Assembly: GCF_030403745.1 (NCBI RefSeq)
Contig: NZ_JAQMWP010000012.1
Location: forward strand, 186,001-250,000
Direction of reading: 5' to 3'
From: Streptomyces sp. S.PB5
GTDB lineage: Bacteria > Actinomycetota > Actinomycetes > Streptomycetales > Streptomycetaceae
DNA: 64,000 nt
A model generated the notes under the pieces. It was not told the origin of the DNA. It saw only the letters and a program-made list of their open reading frames with translations, and did no database searches. The translations under genes were made by a program, and so were the position numbers. This document shows positions 26,463 through 36,328 of the stretch, piece by piece. Numbering within the stretch: position 1 is the first letter of the stretch; every line of letters starts with the position of its first letter.

Positions 26463-26468
26463 CCGGTC

Positions 26469-28103
26469 GTGCCCACATCACCGTCCTCCGCGCTCCCGAC
26501 CGAAGCACCCGTCGCTCCGGTCGGGGGTGAGCCGGAAAGCAGGCCGGACAGGGGCCGCGGACGAGCAACCCGCCTGGCGGGACGACTCGTCACGGCCGGT
26601 CGCAGACCGCCCCTGATCCTGGTCGTCCCGGCCTGCGTGGCCGCCCTCTTCGCCCTGCTGCCCCTCGGTTATCTCGCCGTGCGGGCCCTGGAACGCGGTC
26701 CCGCCTTCGCCTGGGACGTCGTCGCCGACGAACGCACCCTGGATCTGCTCGGCCGCAGCCTCTGGCTGACCGTCGTAGTCGTGGCGGCCTGCCTGGTGCT
26801 GGGTGTCTCGCTGGCCTGGCTCACCGTCCGTACCCGGCTGCCCGGGGGCCGCGCGTGGTCCGTGCTGGCCACACTGCCGCTGGCCGTGCCGAGCTATGTG
26901 GCCGCCTTCGCCTGGCTGTCGGCCGAACCGGACCTCGCCGGTTTCGGCGGGGCCGCGCTGGCGCTGACCCTGGTCAGCTTCCCGTACGTGTACCTGCCGG
27001 TCGCCGCCGCGCTGCGGGGCATCGACCCCGCGCAGGAGGAGGCCGCGCGCTCCCTCGGCCACGGCCCGCTCAGCACCTTCCTCCGCATCACGCTGCCGCA
27101 GCTGCGACCGGCCGCGGCGGGCGGCGCCCTCCTCGTCGCGCTGTATGTGCTCTCCGACTTCGGCGCGGTCTCGCTGATGCGGTACGACACCTTCACCCGG
27201 GCCATCCACACGTCCTACCGCGCCTCGTTCGACCGCACCCCGGCCGCCGCGCTCAGCGTCGTCCTCGTGGTCATGACGATCGCGCTGGTCGCCGCCGAAG
27301 CCCGCACCCGGGGCCGGGCCGGGCACGCCAGGACCGGCACGGGCACGGCCCGCCCCTCCGTTCAGATCGCCCTGGGCCGCTGGCGGCCCGTCGCCCTGCT
27401 GTGGTGCGGGACGGTGACCGCCGTCGCCGTCGCCTTCCCGCTGGGCACCCTCGGGTACTGGCTGGCGGTCGGCAGTTCGGCCACCTGGGACCTGACCGGG
27501 CTCGGCCAGACCGCTTGGGCCACGTTCGGGGTCGCGGCGGCGGGCGCGGGTCTCACCACGCTCCTCGCCCTGCCGGTCGGGGTGATCGCCGCCCGGCACC
27601 GAGGCCGCGGCGCACGCCTGCTGGAACAGGCGGCCTACGCAGGCCACGCGCTGCCCGGCATCACCGTCGCCCTCGCGCTGGTCTTCTTCGCCGTGCGCTA
27701 CGCCTACCCGCTCTACCAGCAACTCCCGCTCCTGGTAGGTGCCTACGCGGTCCTCTTCCTGCCGGTCGCGGTGGCCGCCACCCGCGCGGCCGTGCTTCAG
27801 GCGCCGCCCGTCCTGGAGGACGTGGCCCGATCCCTCGGGCGACGGCCGTGGCAGGTGCTGCGCGAGGTCACCGTGCCGCTGGCCGCGCCCGGCGTGGCCG
27901 CCGGGGCCGCGCTCACCTTCGTGGTCTGCATGAAGGAACTCCCCGCGACCCTCCTGCTGCGCCCCACCGGCATGGACACCCTCGCCACCCGGCTGTGGAC
28001 GGAGACCGGCGCCGGATCCTTCGCGGCCGCCGCCCCCTACGCCGCCGCGCTGATCCTGCTGGCCGCCGTCCCCTCGTACCTCCTAGGCAGGCACCGGACA
28101 TGA
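26469..28103 (+). CDS. Fe(III) ABC transporter permease (FbpB type, two fused permease halves)
   Basis: 544 aa from GTG 26469, six bases after the binding-protein stop. About twelve membrane helices form two homologous halves. Each half has an EAA loop: EEAARSLGHGPLSTFLRITL and LEDVARSLGRRPWQVLREVT. The N terminus is a Pro/Arg-rich cytoplasmic tail of about 45 residues. It builds the complete channel alone and pairs with the downstream ATPase, whose ATG overlaps this gene's stop (ATGA at 28100-28103). Confidence 0.9.
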   Translation: MPTSPSSALPTEAPVAPVGGEPESRPDRGRGRATRLAGRLVTAGRRPPLILVVPACVAALFALLPLGYLAVRALERGPAFAWDVVADERTLDLLGRSLWLTVVVVAACLVLGVSLAWLTVRTRLPGGRAWSVLATLPLAVPSYVAAFAWLSAEPDLAGFGGAALALTLVSFPYVYLPVAAALRGIDPAQEEAARSLGHGPLSTFLRITLPQLRPAAAGGALLVALYVLSDFGAVSLMRYDTFTRAIHTSYRASFDRTPAAALSVVLVVMTIALVAAEARTRGRAGHARTGTGTARPSVQIALGRWRPVALLWCGTVTAVAVAFPLGTLGYWLAVGSSATWDLTGLGQTAWATFGVAAAGAGLTTLLALPVGVIAARHRGRGARLLEQAAYAGHALPGITVALALVFFAVRYAYPLYQQLPLLVGAYAVLFLPVAVAATRAAVLQAPPVLEDVARSLGRRPWQVLREVTVPLAAPGVAAGAALTFVVCMKELPATLLLRPTGMDTLATRLWTETGAGSFAAAAPYAAALILLAAVPSYLLGRHRT

Positions 28104-29143
28104 ACGCACTGCACGTCGAAGGACTCACCAAGTCCTACGGATCCGGAGAGCCGGTCCTGCACGGACTCGAACTCACCGTCCCCGCAGGCGCGCTGGCCGC
28201 CGTCCTGGGCCCGTCCGGCTGCGGCAAGACCACCCTCCTGCGGATCATCGCCGGCTTCCTGCACGCCGACGCAGGCTCCGTCCGCCTCGGCGACCGCACC
28301 CTCGTCGGCTCCGGCGTCCACCTGCCGCCGGAACGCCGCCGCATCGGCATCGTCCCCCAGGAGGGCGCCCTCTTCCCGCACCTGAGCGTCGCTCGCAACG
28401 TCGCCTTCGGACTGACCGGCACCGACCGCGCCGAACGACGGCGCCGCACCGAGGAGATGCTGGAGCTGGTCGGACTCGCCGGATACGGCGACCGCATGCC
28501 GCACGAACTCTCCGGCGGCCAGCAACAACGCATCGCCCTCGCCCGCGCGCTCGCCCCTCGCCCCGGGCTCGTGCTCCTGGACGAGCCCTTCAACGCCCTC
28601 GACAGCGCACTGCGGACGGGACTGCGGTCGGACGTACGGGCCGCGCTGCGGGCCACCGGCGCCACCGCCCTCCTCGTCACCCACGACCAGCAGGAGGCCC
28701 TGTCCACCGCCGACCTCGTCGCCGTCGTACGGGACGGCCAGGTCGCCCAGTGCGACACCCCGCAGAACCTCTACGGCCGCCCCGCCGACCCCTGGATCGC
28801 CGACTTCGTCGGCGACGCCGTCCTGCTCCCCGCCACCGTCGACCCCGACGGCACAGCGCGAACCGCCCTCGGCCCCCTACCCCTTGCCGCCCCACCCGCC
28901 GGCCTCCGCGCCGGCACCGTCCTGCTCCGCCCGGAACAACTCCGTCTCACCGACACGGACTCCGACGGCGCGGTCAACGGCACGGTGACCGACATCTGCT
29001 ACTACGGCCACGACGCCATGGTCACCGTAGCCGTCGAAGGCCACGACATCCCTGTCGCCATCCGGGTCGCGGGACCTCTGCCGGTCGGCCCGGGGGAGGA
29101 GACGGGCGTCCGCGTCGTCGGCGAAGCCGATCTTCACGCGTAG
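28100..29143 (+). CDS. Fe(III) ABC transporter ATP-binding protein (FbpC type)
   Basis: 347 aa. Walker A is GPSGCGKTT, the signature LSGGQQQRIALARALA, Walker B LVLLDEP, and the switch His is in LLVTHDQ. The C-terminal 100 residues form the TOBE-like regulatory region (LRPEQLRL, then GTVTDICYYGHDAMVTVAVE). The start overlaps the permease stop by four bases. It completes the FbpABC set that opens next to the iron box. Confidence 0.92.
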   Translation: MNALHVEGLTKSYGSGEPVLHGLELTVPAGALAAVLGPSGCGKTTLLRIIAGFLHADAGSVRLGDRTLVGSGVHLPPERRRIGIVPQEGALFPHLSVARNVAFGLTGTDRAERRRRTEEMLELVGLAGYGDRMPHELSGGQQQRIALARALAPRPGLVLLDEPFNALDSALRTGLRSDVRAALRATGATALLVTHDQQEALSTADLVAVVRDGQVAQCDTPQNLYGRPADPWIADFVGDAVLLPATVDPDGTARTALGPLPLAAPPAGLRAGTVLLRPEQLRLTDTDSDGAVNGTVTDICYYGHDAMVTVAVEGHDIPVAIRVAGPLPVGPGEETGVRVVGEADLHA

Positions 29144-29340
29144 CGAGGTGCCGCTGAGGCTTACCGCTGCGCCGTGGACCCCACCGCGAGGCGCCGCAGG
29201 ATGGGCCGCGCGGCCGGTCGGCGGGATCGGCGTCGCGCTCGTTCCCGCCCGCTCCGCGAACGGCTGCCGATGCCCCGAGGCGCGGTCCTTCTACGACCTC
29301 GTCGGGACCCGGGCCAGTTACTGCACCGGTCCGCCCGGTG

Positions 29341-32328
29341 TCACGGGAGTTCGCTGACGCGGTCGGTGCCCGGAGGGGTGACCGGGCTACTGGCCGTGAG
29401 GTACTCGGTCAGGGCCGCGATGTCGTCACCGCCACCGACGGTGTTCCTGCCCTGGGCGAAGGTGGTGAAGCCGTCGCCGCCCGCCGCGAGGAAGGTGTTG
29501 GCGGCCACCCGGTACGTGGTGTCCGGGTTGAGGGTCTCGCCGTTGAGCTTGATCGACGCCGGGTCGATACGGTCGCCGACCGGACCGCCGCGGGAGTAGG
29601 AGTAGGTCAGCCCCTTCGAGACGCCCAGGATGAGCGTGGGCGCCCGGGTGCCGGAGTCGTTGAACTGCTCCTCCAGGATCTTCTCGATCTGCGCTCCGGT
29701 CAGGTCCACGGTCACCAGGGACCCGGCGAAGGGCTGCACGGCGAACGCCTCGGCGTAGGTGATCTCACCGGGTGCCTCGCCGCCCGTCGACGTGGCGTAC
29801 ACCAGGTCCGCCCTGACCCCGCCGGGGTTCATCAGCGCGATCTGGGCCCCGCCCTTGTCCGTCGCCGAGGTAGCCGCGAGCTGCGCGTCGGCGACCAGGT
29901 TCGCGAGGTCGGACTCGGCGTCGCGGGTCTCGGAGCGGGTGATGTCGGCGGTGACGCTGCCGACGACCCGGTTGGCCAGGGGCGCGGAGAGGGCCTTCCA
30001 CTTGGCGATGACCTCGCTCTGGTCGGCGTCCTTGGTGCCGGTGCGGGTGACGAGGTGGTTCATCGCGGCGACCCGGTCGCGTACGACGTCGCCGGTACGG
30101 CGGTCGACGGTCAGCCGGGTCTCGGTGACCACCCGGCCGAAGGAGGAGGCCGAGGTGACCATGCGCGTCTTGCCCGCCGGGTCGGGCAGCGAGCAGATGT
30201 ACGGCTGGTGGGTGTGGCCGGTGACCACGGCGTCGATCGCCGGGTCCAGGTTCTTCGCGATGTCGACGATCGGCCCGGAGATCCCGTCGCACCGGCCGTA
30301 GCTGCCGGCCTGGATGCCGCCCTCGTGCAGCAGCACCACGATGGCCTCGACGCCCTGCTCGCGCAGCTTGCTCGCGGCCGCGTCGGCGGTCCGGACCTCG
30401 TCCAGGAAGCGCACGGACTTGATCCCCGACTGGCCGGTGGCCTCGGGGGTCCCCTCCAGGGTCATGCCGATGAAGCCGACCTTGACTCCGTCGACCTTCT
30501 TGATCCAGGTGGGGGCGAGGAGCGGCTCACCCGTCGTACGGTCGATGACGTTGGCCGCGAGCCAGGGGAACTGCGCCCCGTCGTACGGCTCGTCCTTGAT
30601 GTAGCAGCCGTCCTTCGGGTGGCAGCCGCCGTGCTGCATACGCAGCAGTTCCTCGGTGCCCTCGTCGAACTCGTGGTTGCCGACGCTGGTGACGTCCAGG
30701 TGCAGCTTCTCCATGGACTCGACGGTCGGCTCGTCGTGGAACAGTCCGGAGAGGAAGGGGCTGGCGCCGATGATGTCGCCCGCGGCGACGGTCAGCGAGG
30801 CGTCGGTGCCCTCGCGGAGCTGGTTCAGCCTGGTCGCGAGGTACTCCGCGCCACCGACGGTGGTGGACTTCGGGTCCAGCTTGGAGCCGAGGTTGGCGTC
30901 CCGCCCGGTGGGCGGTTCCAAGTTGCCGTGGAAGTCGTTGAAGGACAGCAGCTGGACGTCGGCCGTCCGCGCGGGCCTCGGCGCGGTGGGGAAGGTGCGG
31001 GTGTACGACGCCCAGAGCTTGATGTCCTTGCCGTCCGTGCGGCCGTTGCCGTCGAGGTCACCGGCCGGGCCGGCGCCGGGGAGGGCCGCCAGGTCCTTGC
31101 CGTTCACGGCGTTGTCGCCGTTGATGTCCGGGGTGTGGGCGGCGAGCAGCCCGGGACGGACGGAGAGCAGGTGGAACTTGGTGACGCCGGCGTTGAAGCC
31201 GAAGTTGTCGTCGGAGACGAGGACGAGGGAGCGGGAGCCATCGGGCAGGGGCGGGCCCCAGGTGACGCCCTCGACGTTGTCGGCGTCGGTACCGGTGGTG
31301 GTGAAGTCGTACAGGAGCTTCTTCGCCATCGGCTTTTCCGAGCCGGACAGCCTGTCCTTGCCGCCGACGTCGGTGGCACCGACGGTGCTCGTCCAGTACA
31401 GGCGGATGGAGAAGCCGACTCCGGAGGCGAAGGAGCGCTCGACGGTGATGTAGTCGGTCTCGTTGATCGCGAGGATCTCGGAGACTCCCCGGTCCGCGGA
31501 GTAGGTGCCGACGGGGGCGGGCAGCGGGGCGGTGGGCGCGTCGGAGATCGGGTCGACCTCGTAGACGTGCTCGGCTACGGCGGCTCCGGTTTCGCGGTCC
31601 GTCACCAGCAGCCGGGACGGGCTCTTGGCCGTCAGCCCTGCCGCGGGGCCGTCCTGGACGAGGGCGTTCTCCGTGACGGTGACGGCCTTGCTGCCGTCCG
31701 GGGAGAGGGTCAGGCCTTCGAGGGCCTGGTTGTTGCGGACCCCCGAGATGAGCGTTCCGGAGGCGGACTTCACCGGCGTGTACGCCTTGGGCAGCGGCAG
31801 TTCACGTTCGTAGCCGCCGGAGGCGTTCGCCTCGCGGACGAAGGCGGGCTGTCCGGCTGAGGAGGCACCCTCGCTCGTCCACAGCAGGCCCTTGCCGCCC
31901 GGTGTCCAGCGGATCGCCTCGGGGTCGACCTGCTTGGCCGCGAAGGGCTCGCCGGTGGTGTCGTCGAGCACCGTGAGGCCGTCGAGGTCGGGCTTGTCGT
32001 GCGCGAACCCGGTTCCGTCCAGGGGGAGTTGCAGGGTGTAGTAGCGGGCCTTGCCGTTCTCCGAGCGGTCGTCGCTGAGGGCGACGTACGTGTCGGACTT
32101 CTTGTCGTAGTCGATGCCGGACAGCCCTCCGAAGGGCATGCCGAACTCGGTCGTCCCGGCGGGCACGGTCAGGGTGTCCAGCAACCGTATGCCGTGCTGC
32201 TCGACGGCATCGGTGGCACCGGGCTCGGCGGCGAACCCGCCGGTGGCGGCCAGTCCGCCGAGGAGCCCGGCCGCGGTGAGACCGGCGGCGAGCGTGCGTC
32301 TGCGACGTGTTCGAAGTCTGTGTCGCAT
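29341..32328 (-). CDS. Secreted fusion: phytase-like esterase domain, dockerin-like Ca repeats, bifunctional 5'-nucleotidase (UshA type)
   Basis: 995 aa from ATG 32328, with AAGGA five bases upstream. Residues 1-34 are a signal peptide with a very basic n-region (RHRLRTRRRRTLAAG). About 45-395 is an esterase-like phytase beta-propeller (GLSGIDYDKKSDTYVALSDD, QALEGLTLSPDG, DNVEGVTWGPPLPDG). Residues 400-442 carry two Ca-binding dockerin/EF-hand-like loops (DINGDNAVNGKD and DLDGNGRTDGKD). From 458 a calcineurin-type 5'-nucleotidase follows: LLSFNDFHGNLEP, AAGDIIGASPF, SVGNHEFDEG, VVTGHTHQPY, then the C-terminal substrate domain ending near LAAGGDGFTTFAQG. It should scavenge phosphate from organic phosphates and nucleotides outside the cell. 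One GTTCACT-like PHO half-box is seen at 32369-32375 on this strand, too little to claim PhoP control. Confidence 0.9.
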   Translation of the reverse strand: MRHRLRTRRRRTLAAGLTAAGLLGGLAATGGFAAEPGATDAVEQHGIRLLDTLTVPAGTTEFGMPFGGLSGIDYDKKSDTYVALSDDRSENGKARYYTLQLPLDGTGFAHDKPDLDGLTVLDDTTGEPFAAKQVDPEAIRWTPGGKGLLWTSEGASSAGQPAFVREANASGGYERELPLPKAYTPVKSASGTLISGVRNNQALEGLTLSPDGSKAVTVTENALVQDGPAAGLTAKSPSRLLVTDRETGAAVAEHVYEVDPISDAPTAPLPAPVGTYSADRGVSEILAINETDYITVERSFASGVGFSIRLYWTSTVGATDVGGKDRLSGSEKPMAKKLLYDFTTTGTDADNVEGVTWGPPLPDGSRSLVLVSDDNFGFNAGVTKFHLLSVRPGLLAAHTPDINGDNAVNGKDLAALPGAGPAGDLDGNGRTDGKDIKLWASYTRTFPTAPRPARTADVQLLSFNDFHGNLEPPTGRDANLGSKLDPKSTTVGGAEYLATRLNQLREGTDASLTVAAGDIIGASPFLSGLFHDEPTVESMEKLHLDVTSVGNHEFDEGTEELLRMQHGGCHPKDGCYIKDEPYDGAQFPWLAANVIDRTTGEPLLAPTWIKKVDGVKVGFIGMTLEGTPEATGQSGIKSVRFLDEVRTADAAASKLREQGVEAIVVLLHEGGIQAGSYGRCDGISGPIVDIAKNLDPAIDAVVTGHTHQPYICSLPDPAGKTRMVTSASSFGRVVTETRLTVDRRTGDVVRDRVAAMNHLVTRTGTKDADQSEVIAKWKALSAPLANRVVGSVTADITRSETRDAESDLANLVADAQLAATSATDKGGAQIALMNPGGVRADLVYATSTGGEAPGEITYAEAFAVQPFAGSLVTVDLTGAQIEKILEEQFNDSGTRAPTLILGVSKGLTYSYSRGGPVGDRIDPASIKLNGETLNPDTTYRVAANTFLAAGGDGFTTFAQGRNTVGGGDDIAALTEYLTASSPVTPPGTDRVSELP

Positions 32329-32902
32329 GAGGGTCCTTCCACTCTGTCCGAGAGGTGGTCGTGCAGGGAGTGAACTGCCGGCAGGCAAGGGTGGGTCCAG
32401 CCCTCGGCCGTCGGCCGGGGCGGACTGTGTCGGTTGGGGTGTGGGTGGGCCGCTCAGCGGCCCGAGGGAACGGGCGCCGGAGCGAGGCGCGGCGTGTGCG
32501 CCGTCGGCCGGGCCGGCCGTGCCGGTCGGCCGTTCGGCTCGGGTCCGGCGCGGACGCCCGCTCGTTCCTGGCGCACAAGCTAGGTATCCAAAGCCCTTTG
32601 CACAACCGTCGATCCGCGGACGTCATCGGCTCGCCCGGCGGCTCGTCATGCTTGCCCGCCGCACCGGCGTGGAGCAACGCGGCGATACCCACACGCGACG
32701 GCCGGCGCTCACATGCCGTCATCTTCGGGGCGGGCGTGGTGGGCGTGGCGCCTGCGCCTGCTCGCCAGCTGGACCGCAGACCCGGCGGCGGCACCGGGCC
32801 CGGCCCGGACGACCGGCTGAGACTCCGATGTGCTCCAAGTTCACCGGACGTGTGTTCGGTAAGTTGTGGTCGGAAATATCGATCACAAGGAGACCAAAGA
32901 GG
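32329..32902. other. Divergent intergenic region, 574 bp
   Basis: Lies between the nucleotidase fusion and the pentapeptide-repeat gene. No supportable gene is present. A GTTCACT-like half PHO box is at 32369-32375. An AAGGAG ribosome site occurs at about 32887, just before the downstream gene. Confidence 0.5.
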
Positions 32903-34843
32903 ATGCAGCTGAACGTCTCCGAGCTGTGCCACCGCGCCGAGAGCCGCTTGGCCGGTGCCGACCTCGATGTGCATCGCGCCGCGTTGCGGGAGTTGGAGGC
33001 GCTCGCCCGGACGCATCCCGGGCAGCGGCAGGCCGTGGCCGACGTCGTCTGTCGCTACCTGCGCAGCTTCAGCGTGCAGACTGCTGACGCCTCCGTGGAC
33101 GTACGGGCGGAGGCAGCCTCGGTGCTCGCCGTTCTGGCGCGCCGGCATACCGCCGCAGGCGAGGTGTCGGCTGCTGTCCCAGCGGATGCCGGGTGCAGCG
33201 CCGACTGCGAGGAGTGCCTCGACATCGACCTCACCGGTTCCGTGCTGCTGGACGTCGACTTCAGCGGCTGCCGTTTCGGCCGGGCCCGCTTTGCGGACGC
33301 CCACTTTCGTGGCAGGTGTGTGTTCGACGGCGCCGGCTTCGCCGGGGAGGCGCTGTTCCCGCGGGCGGTCTTCGAGGAGGAGGCGTGCTTCGCGGGTGCC
33401 TCGTTCGGTGACACGGCCGTGTTCGGTCGTGCGCGATTCCGGGCGTGTGCCGACTTCTCAGGCGCTTGTTTCCAGGGGGTGGCGTGGTTCGGACGGGGTG
33501 AGGACGGACTCCCTGAGGACGAGTCGGTCTGGGAGCAGGCCGAGACATGGCGTCCTGTCGCGTGGGACGAAGTGAACGAGGATGACCCCCACTGGCCCGT
33601 GGCCGTGCTGGAGGACGACTACCAGAGCTGGGAGGAAGGCGGCGACGGGGCACGCTTCAACGAACGGGTGTCGTTCACAGAGGTACGGTTCGCGAAGCCC
33701 GCCTGGTTCTGGAAGGCACGCTTCGGCGGCCAGGCGCTGTTCCATCGGGCCGTCTTCGGCGGACGTGTCCATCTCGTGCAGCCGGCAGCCGACCTCACCG
33801 GCGCCCGGCTCTCCGACACCGCCGAAGCCGAAGAGCAGGACTGGCCCCTTGGCTGGACCGCGGCCGCACCAGGCGCCCACCAGGAGAGTCACGGGCGGCT
33901 GATCCCCGACGAGTCCGTCGCGCCGTACCATCGTCAACTCGCCGACCCCGACCCCGAGGTCCGCCTCGACGGCCTGCGCATCCTCGGCGAACTCGGGGAC
34001 ACCCAGCCCGCGCTCAGACAGCGTGTCATCGACACCGTCTGTGAGTATCTGCGAACGCCCCTCGCTTTCGAAGTCACCGCTGACGTCTTTGCGCTCACAC
34101 CTTCCCAGTTCGCCGACGTGCGGATGCGTTGTACCGCTCAGCAGCTGCTCGCCGACCGCACGCGTCCCTCCGCCGACCGGCCGTTCTGGGAGGAGATACG
34201 CCTGCGGCTCTCCGGCGCCACACTGATCGACTTCGATGTCAGTGGATGCCGACTGGCTCACGGCGACTTCACCGGGACCCAGTTCCACGGGAGCACGACC
34301 TTCGCGGGCGCCTCGTTCGGTACGAGCTCATCCGGCTCCGGGATCGTCTTCTGCCTGGAGGGTTCACGCAACGGACGCGCTTCCTTCCACGGACCTGCTG
34401 ACTTCTCCGGCGCCTCGCTCTTCTGGTGCTGGGGGCTGCGGTACTGCCTCTTCCGTACGGACGACTCCGTACGCGCGACCGGAACCGGTCAGGACGTCAT
34501 CCGGATGCTGCTGGGAGCCAGGGGCACCGGGACCCCTACCGACATCACCAGCGGATTCCGCAAAGCGCTGCTGACCGCCCACTCGGAGAGCCCCGACAAC
34601 CTTGCCTGCGTCGAGCACCTGGAGTACGGCTCGGTGCCAGGCCCGCCGGATGCCCCTGAGCGCGAAGGAGCCGGGCTGAAGATCACCGGCACCGACATCC
34701 TCATCTCCAGCGTGGCGTCGAGTATGGAGGACACCCCTGTCCCGACCTCCGTCGCCAAAGACTTCCCCGAGCTCACGCCCGAGCAGTGGTCCGCAGTCAC
34801 CCGCCTCATCACCCTGCTGCTGGGCGCGCTTGAAGCACCGTGA
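32903..34843 (+). CDS. Duplicated helical plus pentapeptide-repeat protein, unknown function
   Basis: 646 aa from ATG 32903, AAGGAG upstream; the much longer open frame to the left is read-through. The protein is two copies of one module. Each begins with a HEAT-like helical segment (DLDVHRAALRELEALARTHP / DPEVRLDGLRILGELGDTQP, each ending VVCRYLR or TVCEYLR). Each then has pentapeptide-type repeats (VLLDVDFSGCRFGRARFADA / TLIDFDVSGCRLAHGDFTGT, ASFGDTAVFGRARF). No signal peptide or membrane helix is present. The repeats should form right-handed beta-helices. In Streptomyces such proteins are common and mostly unassigned; some pentapeptide proteins protect DNA gyrase, but nothing here proves that. 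Confidence 0.82.
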   Translation: MQLNVSELCHRAESRLAGADLDVHRAALRELEALARTHPGQRQAVADVVCRYLRSFSVQTADASVDVRAEAASVLAVLARRHTAAGEVSAAVPADAGCSADCEECLDIDLTGSVLLDVDFSGCRFGRARFADAHFRGRCVFDGAGFAGEALFPRAVFEEEACFAGASFGDTAVFGRARFRACADFSGACFQGVAWFGRGEDGLPEDESVWEQAETWRPVAWDEVNEDDPHWPVAVLEDDYQSWEEGGDGARFNERVSFTEVRFAKPAWFWKARFGGQALFHRAVFGGRVHLVQPAADLTGARLSDTAEAEEQDWPLGWTAAAPGAHQESHGRLIPDESVAPYHRQLADPDPEVRLDGLRILGELGDTQPALRQRVIDTVCEYLRTPLAFEVTADVFALTPSQFADVRMRCTAQQLLADRTRPSADRPFWEEIRLRLSGATLIDFDVSGCRLAHGDFTGTQFHGSTTFAGASFGTSSSGSGIVFCLEGSRNGRASFHGPADFSGASLFWCWGLRYCLFRTDDSVRATGTGQDVIRMLLGARGTGTPTDITSGFRKALLTAHSESPDNLACVEHLEYGSVPGPPDAPEREGAGLKITGTDILISSVASSMEDTPVPTSVAKDFPELTPEQWSAVTRLITLLLGALEAP

Positions 34844-34930
34844 CCCGTGGACGGCACGCCGGTCGCTACGGGGGCACCTGCACCGGCCAAGGCTGAAGAT
34901 CTATCCGAAATGAACGATAAATGATAGTTG

Positions 34931-34946
34931 TGCAAAACGTTTTGCA
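34931..34946. promoter_or_regulatory. LacI-family operator 1
   Basis: Perfect 16-bp palindrome TGCAAAACGTTTTGCA, 17 bp before the deaminase start. The central AACGTT core is typical of LacI/GalR sites, and a near-identical copy is at 39006-39021. Confidence 0.88.
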
Positions 34947-34963
34947 TGCCTAGCTTGTGCTCC

Positions 34964-36328
34964 ATGAGCGCGAGAGCAGCCACCCCGCCGGGTGGCCTTG
35001 TGGTGGCCGGATGCGATGTGCTGCGCATCCCGGCGGAGGGCGAGTGCGAGATCCTCCGGTCGCACGACATCGTCGTGGCGGACGGCCGTGTCCAGGAGGT
35101 ACGGCCGACCGGCGGCGTGCATCCGAGCGACGCCGCCGAGGTGATCGACGGGCGGGGCCTGCTCGCGGTACCGGGCCTGGTCAACGCCCACACGCACAGC
35201 CCGATGGTGCTGATGCGGGGCGCCGCCGAGGACGTGACGGTCGAGGGATGGTTCAACGACCGCGTCTGGCCGATGGAGAGCAACCTGACCCCCGCCGACG
35301 TACACGCCGGCGCACTGCTGGCCTGTGCCGAGATGATCCGCTCCGGTGTCACCACCTTCGCCGACCACTACTTCTTCCCCGAGCAGATCGCGGAGGCGGT
35401 CGCCGAGACCGGCCTGCGGGCCGACATCGCGCCCACCTACTTCAGCAGCCGCGGCCAGGCGGCCCTGGACGCCACCGTGCGGTTCGCGGAGACCTGGCAC
35501 GGCGCGGCCGAGGGCCGGGTCACCGTCTCGCTCGGGCCGCACGCCCCGTACACCGTCGACGACACGGACCTGAAGGCCCTCGCCGGACACGCCCGGCGGC
35601 TCGGACTGCGCGTGCACATCCACGCCGCCGAACACCTGGAGCAGACCGAGTCCAGCCTCGCGCGGCGCGGCGCCACACCGATCCGGGTGCTGCACGAGAC
35701 CGGGGTGCTGGAGGCGGGCGCCCTCATCGCGCACGGCTGCGGCATCGTCGAGCAGGATCTGCCGCTGCTGGCCGAGTACGCCGAGCGGACCGCCGTGGCC
35801 TGCTGTCCCAAGGTGTACCTCAAGCACGCGCTGTCCCCGCTCACCCCGGTCCGCGACCTGCTCGACGCCGGAGTCACGGTCGCGGTGGGCACGGACGGGG
35901 CCGCCGGACACAACACGCTCGACGTGTGGGAGGCGCTGCGGCTGGTCGCCCTGACCCAGAAGCAGGCGGTGCGGGACGCGACCTGGATGACGGTCTCCGA
36001 CACCCTGCGCCTGGCGACACGCGGCGGGGCCCGTGCCCTCGGACTGCAGGACCGGATCGGGGCGCTGGAGCCGGGCATGCGCGCCGACATCGTGCTCACG
36101 GACCTGTCGGGCTCGCACTGCCGCCCCCTGCACGACCCGCGCGCCGCCCTCGTCTACAGCGCCCGCGCCAGCGATGTGCGCACGGTCGTGGTCGACGGCC
36201 GGGTGCTGATGCGTGACGGACGCCTGCTGACCGTGGACGAGCCCGCACTGCTGGCCGAGGCCGATTCCCGGGTGGCGCGGATCCTCGACACCTCCCACGG
36301 GAGGGTGGTGCAGCACTATGACCCGTGA
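34964..36328 (+). CDS. Amidohydrolase, nucleoside/SAH (MTA) deaminase or guanine-deaminase-like
   Basis: 454 aa from ATG 34964; a 12-codon extension upstream would overlap the operator. Metal ligands are visible in order: VNAHTHSPMVLMRG, VHIHAAEHLEQTE, LIAHGCGI and VGTDGAAGHN. This is the chlorohydrolase/TrzN/SAH-deaminase branch of the amidohydrolases, which removes an amino group from purine-type rings. A C-terminal composite-domain tail is present (GMRADIVLTDLSG, VVVDGRVLMRDGRLL). The gene heads an operon with a DeoD-type phosphorylase and a nucleoside importer, so an adenosine-like or modified purine nucleoside is the likely substrate. Confidence 0.85.
   Translation: MSARAATPPGGLVVAGCDVLRIPAEGECEILRSHDIVVADGRVQEVRPTGGVHPSDAAEVIDGRGLLAVPGLVNAHTHSPMVLMRGAAEDVTVEGWFNDRVWPMESNLTPADVHAGALLACAEMIRSGVTTFADHYFFPEQIAEAVAETGLRADIAPTYFSSRGQAALDATVRFAETWHGAAEGRVTVSLGPHAPYTVDDTDLKALAGHARRLGLRVHIHAAEHLEQTESSLARRGATPIRVLHETGVLEAGALIAHGCGIVEQDLPLLAEYAERTAVACCPKVYLKHALSPLTPVRDLLDAGVTVAVGTDGAAGHNTLDVWEALRLVALTQKQAVRDATWMTVSDTLRLATRGGARALGLQDRIGALEPGMRADIVLTDLSGSHCRPLHDPRAALVYSARASDVRTVVVDGRVLMRDGRLLTVDEPALLAEADSRVARILDTSHGRVVQHYDP

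Noticed and set aside
29338..31860. 840-codon plus-strand open frame opposite the nucleotidase fusion
   Set aside because: The reverse strand encodes complete nucleotidase and phytase-like motifs; this frame is Gly/Val/Asp-biased with none.
32329..32400. PHO box upstream of the nucleotidase fusion
   Set aside because: Only one GTTCACT-like half is present; the following 11 bases do not match a second repeat.
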